Shown piece after piece: positions 1 to 6,824 of a DNA stretch of 7,751 nt. Where the stretch lies: the NCBI GenBank assembly GCA_018056585.1, contig JAGPFK010000056.1:1-7751 (forward strand). Direction: 5' to 3'. The notes beneath the pieces were generated by a model, which was not told the origin of the DNA, made no database searches, and worked only from the letters and a program-made list of their open reading frames with translations. Made by a program: the position numbers and the translations under genes. The stretch's first letter is position 1, and each line of letters opens with the position of its first letter. The DNA comes from Clostridia bacterium. Lineage in GTDB: Bacteria; Bacillota; Clostridia; Saccharofermentanales; UBA5734.

Positions 1-1967
1 TTACGCGGCATGGTATCATCAATCATCAGGAATGACAGATCCTCTTTCTCAATGAGCTCATGAACAGCCTTCAAATCACCGCCGAACCCGGACAGAAACA
101 GACACAGCAACTCATATCGATGAGCCGTATCATGCCCAGCCGACCAGGCGTAATATGAATGGCCGAACCAGGTTGAGCGGCCGGATAGAAAAAAGGAATG
201 GTAGTGGTACGGCGCGGTGACAAACACATCATCAGGCTGAGTGTTGGCTGTAATCCAGTTGACCAAAGGTGAGTTTGAGTCAATACTGATTGTATTCTGA
301 TTGATATTTTCCATAATCCGGCATTCATACAGACCGGTGATCATCAGTGGGAAACAAAGAATAATGGCTGTCAGACGGGCTCTGAAGGCTGGTTTTTTCC
401 CTGCTGACCAGAGCCGGACCAGCAAATCTGCCAGGTATATGTTGGATAAAGCGATTGAAATGATCACATATTTGTGATTAACCGTTATGTCAGGAGTGAG
501 AGAAACCGTAAAAGCAAAAATCAATGGCAGCAGAAACGATGAGATCAGAATTTTCCTCCGACGGCCTGGCATGAAAAAAGCGATAGCCAGCAAAGGCAAA
601 GCAATTCCTGTTACATGCAAAAGGTAGATCAGAATGCCAGGCAGGCTTCGGTCAGCGGAGATAAAACCAAAATAAAGCCGGGGCTGGACCACACGGGAAG
701 CTCTACCGCTGAAAAACTGCGATTGCAATAAAGCAGAAAAGACAGAAGCGACCGCCAGCAATAAGATAAAAAGCCGATGAATCGAGAAAAGGGCTACGGG
801 AACGAGGATAAGAAGCAGCGCAATGAGGGCTGATCCATGCCAGTAGGGCAAGAGCAAGCAGATCAGCAAAGCGAGTGCATATCTTTTTTTGACGTCAGGC
901 GACAAAGGCCGCCAGCCATCCGGTTTAAAAAAATGTTTTAAACCCACATGCATACCGGCTTGCAAATCTGGTAAAACAATCAATAAAACAATCAGCAGCA
1001 GCGAAAAACCAGATAAAAAATGCCGCTGGTTTGCATAGACATTGATACCCCACAACCCCCAGTCGTCATTGGGCGTGTTTCCGATAAAGGAAGCCTGATG
1101 CCATAGGGCGCTCAAAATATGACTGAAAGCCTGAGGTCCTCTGCCATATGTATTGAAAAGTGAATGCAAATGGGTAAAAAAAGCAGCTGAGCTGCGAAAA
1201 AACAGCATCAGAGGCGTTAAAAAGAACGTGGCTGTCCGCCCGGTCAACCGAACGGCCAAAAAACCAAGCAGAACGCAAAAAGAGAGGAAGGAGAGCAGGC
1301 TCGGCACATTAATGGCCCAGTCGATCGGCAGTCCAAGGACGTTTAAATTACCGCAAAGAAAAAAGAACATAAAATGGTAGGAGATGCCATCTCGCGGGAA
1401 ATGCGGGTATTCTGTCGGCCAATTTCGTCCCCGGGAAAAAGAGCTGACCAATGCCGTATGCGGCGCAAAGTCGCTGAAGACTGAATAGCCGGCATGGATC
1501 TGAGTTCCGATTCGATAAAAAGTGCCAAACATCAGCCAAACCGAAAACAAGACCCAGAACAATAAAACGGCCAGCAGGAACCCTACGGATTGACCGCGGC
1601 AGGCTTGTTTTATTTTCGGCCAGCCTGAAAACAAATCGGCCCGTTTTTTATAAATGATCATGGCGAGCCAAGCAGAAAGCCCGAGAAGGACCAATAAGTT
1701 TGCAGGCAGAAGAGGATGAATGGATGATGGTATGAAACAATTAAAAAGGTAAGCCAGTCCATAAGTGAGCCAGCTTAACAAAAGCAGCCCAACACTGGTT
1801 GCCACCGCCAGGCGCAGCAGCAAGACTGTGAGAAAAGATTGACAGAAGGGCTTGGCTGTCTGTGCGCTGCCCATCTGCTCTATCCAAACATGGGGTTCCC
1901 CCAGACAGATTTTAGTGATCTGCCAGCCGGCAAAAACGGCGAAACAAAGCCAGAGTACCGCAATCAT
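1..1967 (-). CDS. Large multi-pass membrane protein of unknown function, possibly GT-C-like; 3' end cut by window edge
   Basis: An uninterrupted reading frame of 655 codons starts at an ATG at 1967-1965 and leaves the window without a stop, so the C-terminus is missing. The ATG overlaps the TGA of the upstream glycosyltransferase gene (ATGA, 4 bases), with an AGGA ribosome binding site six bases before it (1974-1977), indicating translational coupling. Many hydrophobic segments are visible, for example near residues 2-19, 45-75, 90-107, 128-149, 220-240, 320-333, 360-395, 396-412, 438-464, 477-487 and 528-545. A conserved-looking loop at about residues 150-200 contains SDFAPHTALVSSFSRG (165-180) and PTEYPHFPRDG (184-194), with acidic residues D166, E186 and D193. 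A soluble tail from about 550 contains TAPYHYH (584-590) and GRSTWFGHSYYAWSAGHDT (596-614). The layout of many helices, an acidic outer loop and an extracytoplasmic C-terminal region resembles GT-C glycosyltransferases that use lipid-linked sugars, and pairing with a GT2 polyprenyl-phosphate transferase supports that. No catalytic motif proves it, so function remains unknown. The frame itself is certain. Confidence 0.85.
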   Translation of the reverse strand, partial: MIAVLWLCFAVFAGWQITKICLGEPHVWIEQMGSAQTAKPFCQSFLTVLLLRLAVATSVGLLLLSWLTYGLAYLFNCFIPSSIHPLLPANLLVLLGLSAWLAMIIYKKRADLFSGWPKIKQACRGQSVGFLLAVLLFWVLFSVWLMFGTFYRIGTQIHAGYSVFSDFAPHTALVSSFSRGRNWPTEYPHFPRDGISYHFMFFFLCGNLNVLGLPIDWAINVPSLLSFLSFCVLLGFLAVRLTGRTATFFLTPLMLFFRSSAAFFTHLHSLFNTYGRGPQAFSHILSALWHQASFIGNTPNDDWGLWGINVYANQRHFLSGFSLLLIVLLIVLPDLQAGMHVGLKHFFKPDGWRPLSPDVKKRYALALLICLLLPYWHGSALIALLLILVPVALFSIHRLFILLLAVASVFSALLQSQFFSGRASRVVQPRLYFGFISADRSLPGILIYLLHVTGIALPLLAIAFFMPGRRRKILISSFLLPLIFAFTVSLTPDITVNHKYVIISIALSNIYLADLLVRLWSAGKKPAFRARLTAIILCFPLMITGLYECRIMENINQNTISIDSNSPLVNWITANTQPDDVFVTAPYHYHSFFLSGRSTWFGHSYYAWSAGHDTAHRYELLCLFLSGFGGDLKAVHELIEKEDLSFLMIDDTMPR

Positions 1968-2917
1968 GCAGGATCCTGCTCGTCTTTTTGTTTTGATTCG
2001 GGTTGCCGGGTGTCTTCCGCGATGATATAGCGCGGTCTTCCTTTGACCTCGGTGAATATCCGGGCAAGATAAATGCCGATGAGCCCGAGACTGATCATGA
2101 TGCAGCCGCCAATCAGAAGCTGAAGTAAAATAACGGTTGTAAAACCAGTTGCGGCCCGTCCGGTAAAGAAACGGACCAATGTCTGAATGGCCAAAATCAA
2201 AGAACCAATCAGCATGATCATGCCCAGAACGGTCACAAATTGCAACGGCATGACTGAGAAACTTGTAATGGCATTGAGACTGAGGGCAAGCAATTTAAAG
2301 GTCGACCACTTACTTTTTCCCGATTGGCGCTCCGCAACGTCAAATGTGAAGGTTGTGCGATTAAAGCCGAGCCAAGAGGACAAGCCGCGGAAAAATGTAT
2401 CATGTTCTTTTAATCGGCGCCATTCCTCCACGACCCGCCTATCCAGCAATTTAAAATCTGACGCGTCGCGCAGATCAATGCCTGAAAATTTTCTGAATAA
2501 TCCGTAAAATATCTTGGCGTTTAATTTACTGATGAGGCTTTCTTTACCCCGATATGACTTGACGCCCTCCACAATATCATATCCTTGCTGCCAGAGACGA
2601 AGCATTTCAGGGATATACTCCGGCGGGTGCTGCAGATCGCCATCCATCAGGATCACAGCATCTGCATCTGCATGATCCAGTGCCGCGCAGATGGCCGCCT
2701 CTTTACCGAAGTTTCTTGAAAAACGTAAGCCAATGAAGCGCTTATCCTGCCGGCATGCTTCCCGGATGATTTCCCAGGATCGATCCGTTGAGCCATCATC
2801 GATCATAAGAATTTCAAAATCATATCCGGTTGATTCCAGGATTGGAACGACCGTGTTAAGGGTCTTTTTAATTTGTTCCTCCTCATTATAGAAAGGAATG
2901 AGCACTGCGATTTTCAA
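1964..2917 (-). CDS. GT2-family polyprenyl-phosphate glycosyltransferase (DPM1/GtrB/CsbB type)
   Basis: The protein (about 317 aa) is a membrane-anchored family 2 glycosyltransferase that, by family, moves a sugar from a nucleotide donor onto undecaprenyl phosphate at the cytoplasmic face. The GT-A domain begins MKIAVLIPFYNEEEQ, carries the nucleotide-binding DDGSTD (40-45), the metal-binding DGDLQHPPE (92-100) and the DASDFKLLDR block (151-160), followed by FFRGLSSWLGF (175-185). Two membrane helices follow at about 222-245 and 260-284, then a charged tail; this length and order match GtrB/CsbB/YkcC-type proteins. I chose the TTG at 2917 because GGGGG (2925-2929) sits seven bases upstream; the adjacent TTG at 2920 is an alternative. 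The in-frame ATG at 2959 has no ribosome binding site and lies only about five bases after the likely transcription start. The downstream gene overlaps by 4 bases. The sugar is not predictable from sequence. No GtrA-like flippase is seen in the window. Confidence 0.92.
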   Translation of the reverse strand: MKIAVLIPFYNEEEQIKKTLNTVVPILESTGYDFEILMIDDGSTDRSWEIIREACRQDKRFIGLRFSRNFGKEAAICAALDHADADAVILMDGDLQHPPEYIPEMLRLWQQGYDIVEGVKSYRGKESLISKLNAKIFYGLFRKFSGIDLRDASDFKLLDRRVVEEWRRLKEHDTFFRGLSSWLGFNRTTFTFDVAERQSGKSKWSTFKLLALSLNAITSFSVMPLQFVTVLGMIMLIGSLILAIQTLVRFFTGRAATGFTTVILLQLLIGGCIMISLGLIGIYLARIFTEVKGRPRYIIAEDTRQPESKQKDEQDPA

Positions 2918-2971
2918 CAAGACACCCCCGTTAGACCACAACATCATCAGACACGCCATGCGTATGATGAT

Positions 2972-2999
2972 ATTCTATCACAGACAATAAAAATCGTAA
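2972..2999 (-). promoter_or_regulatory. Predicted sigma-A-type promoter for the glycosyltransferase operon
   Basis: On the minus strand, TTACGA (2999-2994) and TAGAAT (2977-2972) are separated by 16 bases. The -10 box is preceded by TGA, giving an extended -10 (TGATAGAAT). Transcription would begin near 2965, leaving a leader of about 48 bases before the TTG start at 2917. This position makes the upstream ATG at 2959 an unlikely start. The -35 match is only moderate. Prediction is by eye. Confidence 0.55.
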
Positions 3000-3039
3000 C
3001 AAATGACTCGAATCTTTTATAAAAAACAGGATAAAAGCA

Positions 3040-3068
3040 TTGAACTCAATGCCCCTTCGGTATACAAT
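3040..3068 (+). promoter_or_regulatory. Predicted sigma-A-type promoter for pgk-tpi
   Basis: TTGAAC (3040-3045) and TACAAT (3063-3068) are separated by exactly 17 bases, close to the sigma-70/sigma-A consensus in both boxes. Transcription would start near 3075, giving a leader of about 59 bases before the chosen ATG at 3134. The promoter is divergent from, and about 40 bases away from, the glycosyltransferase promoter. No obvious operator palindrome (for example CggR- or Rex-like) is seen beside it. Confidence 0.7.
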
Positions 3069-3117
3069 ACAAAATGGCTTATATCACTGGCAACCGGATG
3101 ACCGGAAATAATCATAT

Positions 3118-3123
3118 GGGGAG
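3118..3123 (+). promoter_or_regulatory. Ribosome binding site that decides the pgk-tpi start
   Basis: GGGGAG lies 10 bases before the ATG at 3134. The in-frame ATGs upstream, at 3074 and 3116, have no comparable site. The one at 3074 falls on the predicted transcription start and would need leaderless translation. This fixes the N-terminus at MATMMKKSIKDIDV, which aligns with the usual start of phosphoglycerate kinases. Confidence 0.65.
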
Positions 3124-3133
3124 CGTGACAAAT

Positions 3134-5089
3134 ATGGCCACGATGATGAAAAAGAGTATAAAAGATATTGATGTGGCAAACAAGCGTGTGATTGTTCGTG
3201 TGGACTTTAATGTTCCACTCGATAAGGAAACAGGAGACATTACTGATGACAGAAGGATTCGGGCAGCTTTGCCGACCATCCAGTATTTGATGAGTCAAAA
3301 GGCGCGTGTTATTTTAGTTTCCCATCTGGGCCGACCGAAGGGCGGGTTTGACCCGAAGCTCTCGATGAAACCGGCGGCTGAGCGTTTGTCTGAACTGCTG
3401 GGCCAGCCAGTTCTTTTGGCTTCTGATGTCATTGGCGAGGATGCAAGAAAAAAAGCCGAGGCGTTGCAGCCTGGTGAAGTCCTGATGTTAGAAAATGTTC
3501 GCTTCCATAAAGAAGAAACGAAAAATGATCCGGCTTTTGCACGTGAATTGGCGTCCCTGGCTGATGTTTATGTCAATGATGCGTTTGGAACAGCTCACAG
3601 AGCCCATGCGTCGACGGCTGGTTTGGCACGTTTCCTGCCGGCTGTCAGCGGCTTTCTGATTCAGAAAGAGATCGAAATCATGGGAGCTGCACTTGCTGAT
3701 CCGGCAAGGCCTTTTGTTGCGATCCTGGGTGGCGCGAAGGTTTCAGACAAAATCGGCGTCATCGAGAATTTGCTTGATAAAGTGGATACTTTGATCATAG
3801 GCGGTGGCATGGCCTATACTTTTTTGGCGGCGACGGGGCGAAATGTTGGCCTTTCTATTTGCGAAAAAGACAAGATAGACCTTGCCGCGAACCTGATGGC
3901 TAAGGCCGAAGCGAAGCATGTCAAGCTGTTGCTGCCGTCAGATGTGGTGATTGCGGACCGTTTTGCTGAAGATGCAAACACCCGCGTTGTAACGGTAGAT
4001 CAGATTCCTGACGATTGGATGGGGCTGGATATCGGACCGCAAACCATCAAAGTTTTTACAGAAGCCATCAAGCAGGCAGCGACCATTGTTTGGAATGGCC
4101 CAATGGGCGTTTTTGAATTCGAGGCTTTTGCAACAGGAACGCGGGAAATAGCTCGAGCCATTGCAGAATCTTCTGCAATCTCGATTATCGGTGGCGGAGA
4201 TTCAGCTGCCGCGGTTGAGCAAATGGGCTTTGCGGACCGTGTGACACACGTTTCAACTGGTGGTGGCGCCTCTCTTGAATTCCTGGAAGGGAAGATTCTG
4301 CCTGGCATTGATTGCCTGATGGACAAAAACCCGCGCCGCACCCTGGTTGTTGGAAATTGGAAAATGAATAAGGGAACACCCGAAGAAGCAGAGAAACTGA
4401 TTCAGGCGTTGAAACCGGCTGTATCCTCCGCTGATTCAGAGATTGCGGTAGCCGCTCCTTTCACGGCTTTGTCAAAGGCGCTGGATCTTTGTGCTTATAC
4501 CAATCTCAAGGTGGCTGCGCAGAACTGTCATTTCGAGGACAGCGGTGCCTTTACAGGTGAAATATCTCCTGCTATGCTTGCGCGAATGGGCGTCTCTTAT
4601 GTTATTATCGGCCATTCAGAACGCCGGGCATATTTTGCTGAAACAGATGAAACAGTCAATTTGAAGATTAAAGCCGCTTTGAGATGGGGTGTCCGTCCGA
4701 TTGTCTGTTGTGGTGAATCCCTGACACAGCGAGAGCAGGGTGAAACATTCGAGTGGGTACGCAATCAGGTAATTGCTGCCTTGTCTGGAGTCAGCCAAAA
4801 TCAAATCAGTTTTATTACCATCGCTTATGAGCCGATTTGGGCGATTGGTACAGGACGGGTCGCCACAGATGAACAGGCAGAAGAAGTATGTGCTTTGATC
4901 CGCAGAACTTTAGCTGAACTGTATGATGAGGAAACGGCTTCATCCACGCGGATTCTCTATGGCGGCTCCATGAATGCGGCTAATGCTTCCGGCTTATTTG
5001 ATCAACCGGACATCGATGGCGGCCTTGTTGGCGGTGCGTCGCTGAAGGCAGATGAATTCAGTGTCATTTGTCTGGCCGGGAAGGCCTGA
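3134..5089 (+). CDS. pgk-tpi: Bifunctional phosphoglycerate kinase / triosephosphate isomerase fusion
   Basis: One continuous frame (651 aa from the ATG at 3134) encodes two complete cytoplasmic glycolytic enzymes. Residues 1-396 are phosphoglycerate kinase (1,3-bisphosphoglycerate + ADP to 3-phosphoglycerate + ATP): RVDFN (22-26), HLGRPKG (64-70), ENVRFH (120-125) and GTAHRAHAS (152-160) form the 3-PG site, while GGAKVSDK (199-206), WNGPMGVFE (320-328) and GGGDSAAA (353-360) form the nucleotide side. After a very short linker near 396-402, triosephosphate isomerase begins at TLVVGNWKMNK (403-413, with N408 and K410). It continues with catalytic H494 in GHSERR, catalytic E566 in YEPIWAIGTG (loop 6), the phosphate-binding YGGS (609-612) and GGLVGGASL (629-637). 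Both halves are full length with every key residue present, so both activities are expected. The covalent arrangement is known from Thermotoga maritima. No internal ribosome binding site is visible before the isomerase half, so it is probably made only as a fusion. The gene has its own promoter and terminator, so it is probably monocistronic. Confidence 0.97.
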   Translation: MATMMKKSIKDIDVANKRVIVRVDFNVPLDKETGDITDDRRIRAALPTIQYLMSQKARVILVSHLGRPKGGFDPKLSMKPAAERLSELLGQPVLLASDVIGEDARKKAEALQPGEVLMLENVRFHKEETKNDPAFARELASLADVYVNDAFGTAHRAHASTAGLARFLPAVSGFLIQKEIEIMGAALADPARPFVAILGGAKVSDKIGVIENLLDKVDTLIIGGGMAYTFLAATGRNVGLSICEKDKIDLAANLMAKAEAKHVKLLLPSDVVIADRFAEDANTRVVTVDQIPDDWMGLDIGPQTIKVFTEAIKQAATIVWNGPMGVFEFEAFATGTREIARAIAESSAISIIGGGDSAAAVEQMGFADRVTHVSTGGGASLEFLEGKILPGIDCLMDKNPRRTLVVGNWKMNKGTPEEAEKLIQALKPAVSSADSEIAVAAPFTALSKALDLCAYTNLKVAAQNCHFEDSGAFTGEISPAMLARMGVSYVIIGHSERRAYFAETDETVNLKIKAALRWGVRPIVCCGESLTQREQGETFEWVRNQVIAALSGVSQNQISFITIAYEPIWAIGTGRVATDEQAEEVCALIRRTLAELYDEETASSTRILYGGSMNAANASGLFDQPDIDGGLVGGASLKADEFSVICLAGKA

Positions 5090-5116
5090 ATTTCATGTAT
5101 TTTATCGTCAAGCAAT

Positions 5117-5147
5117 AAAGAGCCTCGCAGGGCGCGCGGCTCTTTTT
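5117..5147 (+). terminator. Intrinsic terminator after pgk-tpi
   Basis: AAAGAGCC (5117-5124) pairs with GGCTCTTT (5138-5145). After one mismatch the inner CGC/GCG (5126-5128 with 5134-5136) also pairs around the small loop AGGGC. A T run at 5143-5147 follows the stem. It lies 28 bases after the pgk-tpi stop codon and 44 bases before gpmI, so it should stop most transcripts before the mutase gene. Confidence 0.85.
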
Positions 5148-5191
5148 CTGCCGTCATCCTTGGTTCTTGGTATTATACGAGGAGTAGAAAT

Positions 5192-6763
5192 ATGACACAG
5201 TTACCTAAACGTCCGATTGCCCTTCTGATTCTGGATGGATTTGGTTACAATCCGTCCGAACTGGGCAATGCCATTCGTGCCGCAAACACCCCAAATATTG
5301 ATCGGTTTCGCGATCAAAGTCCTCATACTTTGATCCGAACGAGTGGTTTGGATGTCGGCCTTCCCGAAGGTCAGATGGGAAACTCTGAGGTGGGGCACAC
5401 CAACATCGGTGCTGGCCGCATTGTTTATCAGGAACTGACACGCATCACGAAAGCTGCTCAGGAAGGCGAACTTGCGAAAAATCCGGCTCTTTCAGCAGCT
5501 TTTGATCATTGCAGAAAAAACAACAGTTCTTTGCACTTAATGGGTCTTTTGTCTGACGGAGGCGTCCATAGCCACATCTCACACCTCTACGCCTTGTTGC
5601 GCCTCGCCCGGGATGCCGGCCTGAAAAAGGTTTATGTGCATGCTTTCTTCGATGGGCGCGATGTTCCGCCAGACTCAGCTCTGGGCTACACACGCCAATT
5701 GCTGGAAGAAATGAAACAAATTGGAGTGGGTTCCCTGGCAACCATGATGGGCCGCTACTACGCCATGGACCGGGATAACCGATGGGATCGGGTCGAAAAG
5801 GCTTACCGGGCTATGGTCTGCGGTGAAGGCATTCTGGCTGAAGATCCTTTAGCTGCGATTGAAGCTTCCTACGCGGCCGGCATAACGGATGAGTTTATTC
5901 TGCCCACTGTGATCACCCGAAATGGTAAACCCACGGCAACGATTCAGGCAGGAGATTCAGTTATATTTTTCAATTTCCGCCCGGATCGTGCCCGCGAATT
6001 AACCAGGGCTTTTATGCAGCCTGATTTTTCTGGCTTTGAGCTGCCTTATGGAAAGTTCCCGCTGACCTTTGTGACTCTGACACAGTATGATCAAACTTTT
6101 GATGACTATCCGGGAATCTATGTTGCGTTCCGACCGGAAATTCTGATCAACACCTTCGGTGAGTATATTTCTAAATTGGGCTTGACCCAGCTCAGGATAG
6201 CGGAGACAGAAAAATATCCTCATGTGACTTTTTTCTTTAATGGAGGGGCTGAAAAAAAGTATCCGGGCGAGGATCGCTGCCTGATTCCTTCACCCAAGGT
6301 TCCGACCTATGATTTACAGCCTGAAATGAGTGCTTATCAGGTTGCTGAAGAGACGGTACGCCGTATTCAATCGGGTCAATACGATGTTATCATCCTGAAT
6401 TTCGCTAATTGTGACATGGTTGGCCATACCGGTGTTTTTCCCGCGGCTGTCAAAGCGGTTGAAACGGTGGACACCTGCACCGGACGAGTCGTTGATGCTG
6501 TGCTGGACGCAGGAGGACTGGCGTTGATCACAGCGGACCATGGAAACGCTGAACAAATGATCGATCCGGTGACAGGCGGACCCTTCACAGCGCATACAAC
6601 AATGCCTGTCGAACTGATCATCACAGGAGCAGGAACCTTTAAACTGAATGAAGGGCGTTTAGCTGATTTGGCGCCTACCATGCTTCATCTGATGCAGTTG
6701 TCCGTGCCGGCTGAAATGACTGGCCGTTGTTTGATTGCCGGATCAGAAGGGGCTGTGCTATAA
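5192..6763 (+). CDS. gpmI: 2,3-bisphosphoglycerate-independent phosphoglycerate mutase (iPGM)
   Basis: This 523-aa cytoplasmic enzyme interconverts 3- and 2-phosphoglycerate through a phosphoserine intermediate and two metal ions, normally Mn2+. It belongs to the alkaline phosphatase superfamily and has the usual family length (slightly over 500 aa). Visible active-site elements, in order: D15 in LILDGFGYN; the phosphorylated serine S65 in MGNSEVGHTNIG; H126 in SDGGVHSH; R156 and D157 in FFDGRDVPPD; R188 and R194 in GRYYAMDRDNRWDR; R263 and R266 in NFRPDRARE; K341 in ETEKYPHVTFFFNGG; D408 and H412 in NCDMVGHTG; D449 and H450 in TADHGNAE; and H468 in TAHTTMPV. These match the metal and substrate ligands of the Bacillus enzyme with a constant offset in the N-terminal part. 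The ATG follows GAGGAG (5179-5184) by seven bases. Between the upstream terminator and this site no convincing promoter is seen. The product feeds enolase, which is not in the window. Confidence 0.97.
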   Translation: MTQLPKRPIALLILDGFGYNPSELGNAIRAANTPNIDRFRDQSPHTLIRTSGLDVGLPEGQMGNSEVGHTNIGAGRIVYQELTRITKAAQEGELAKNPALSAAFDHCRKNNSSLHLMGLLSDGGVHSHISHLYALLRLARDAGLKKVYVHAFFDGRDVPPDSALGYTRQLLEEMKQIGVGSLATMMGRYYAMDRDNRWDRVEKAYRAMVCGEGILAEDPLAAIEASYAAGITDEFILPTVITRNGKPTATIQAGDSVIFFNFRPDRARELTRAFMQPDFSGFELPYGKFPLTFVTLTQYDQTFDDYPGIYVAFRPEILINTFGEYISKLGLTQLRIAETEKYPHVTFFFNGGAEKKYPGEDRCLIPSPKVPTYDLQPEMSAYQVAEETVRRIQSGQYDVIILNFANCDMVGHTGVFPAAVKAVETVDTCTGRVVDAVLDAGGLALITADHGNAEQMIDPVTGGPFTAHTTMPVELIITGAGTFKLNEGRLADLAPTMLHLMQLSVPAEMTGRCLIAGSEGAVL

Positions 6764-6764
6764 T
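6735..6764 (+). promoter_or_regulatory. Predicted promoter for nifJ, overlapping the gpmI stop codon
   Basis: TTGCCG (6735-6740) and a perfect TATAAT (6759-6764) are 18 bases apart, and TGC directly before the -10 box makes it an extended -10. The gpmI stop codon TAA (6761-6763) lies inside the -10 box. Transcription would start near 6771, giving a leader of about 54 bases. No terminator hairpin with a T run lies between gpmI and nifJ, so readthrough from gpmI may also contribute. Confidence 0.6.
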
Positions 6765-6824
6765 TATTTTTGGTCTATAGATCATTTGCTCTTACAGGCA
6801 AACCCAAATAAAGGAGAGAATCTC

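Noticed and set aside
1153..1380. A lysine/arginine-rich 75-codon plus-strand frame opposite the membrane protein gene.
   Set aside because: Its basic composition is the antisense image of phenylalanine- and leucine-rich membrane segments; there is no ribosome binding site or recognisable domain.
1970..1979. CAGGATCCTG palindrome at the glycosyltransferase/membrane protein junction.
   Set aside because: It is a short palindrome within coding sequence that includes the ribosome binding site of the next gene; nothing suggests a regulatory site.
2918..2959. ATG at 2959 as the start of the GT2 glycosyltransferase (13-14 extra residues).
   Set aside because: It has no ribosome binding site, lies about five bases from the predicted transcription start, and the extra residues are absent from the usual family N-terminus; the TTG at 2917 with GGGGG upstream fits better.
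4285..4321. Internal translation start for a separate triosephosphate isomerase at the ATG at 4319.
   Set aside because: The nearest purine-rich stretch (around 4285-4294) is about 25 bases upstream, too far to act as a ribosome binding site, and the reading frame is continuous with PGK.
5168..5176. TGG-TATTAT as an extended -10 promoter for gpmI.
   Set aside because: The start site would fall at about 5183, inside the GAGGAG ribosome binding site, and no -35 box is present at the right distance.
5445..6681. Several open frames of 60-100 codons on the minus strand inside gpmI, and similar ones inside pgk-tpi.
   Set aside because: They are antisense to strongly conserved coding sequence, lack ribosome binding sites and recognisable domains, and are explained by the codon use of the true genes.
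6785..6802. TTTGC/GCAAA hairpin between gpmI and nifJ as a terminator.
   Set aside because: The stem has only five to six weak pairs and is not followed by a T run; it lies in the nifJ leader and cannot be a standard intrinsic terminator.
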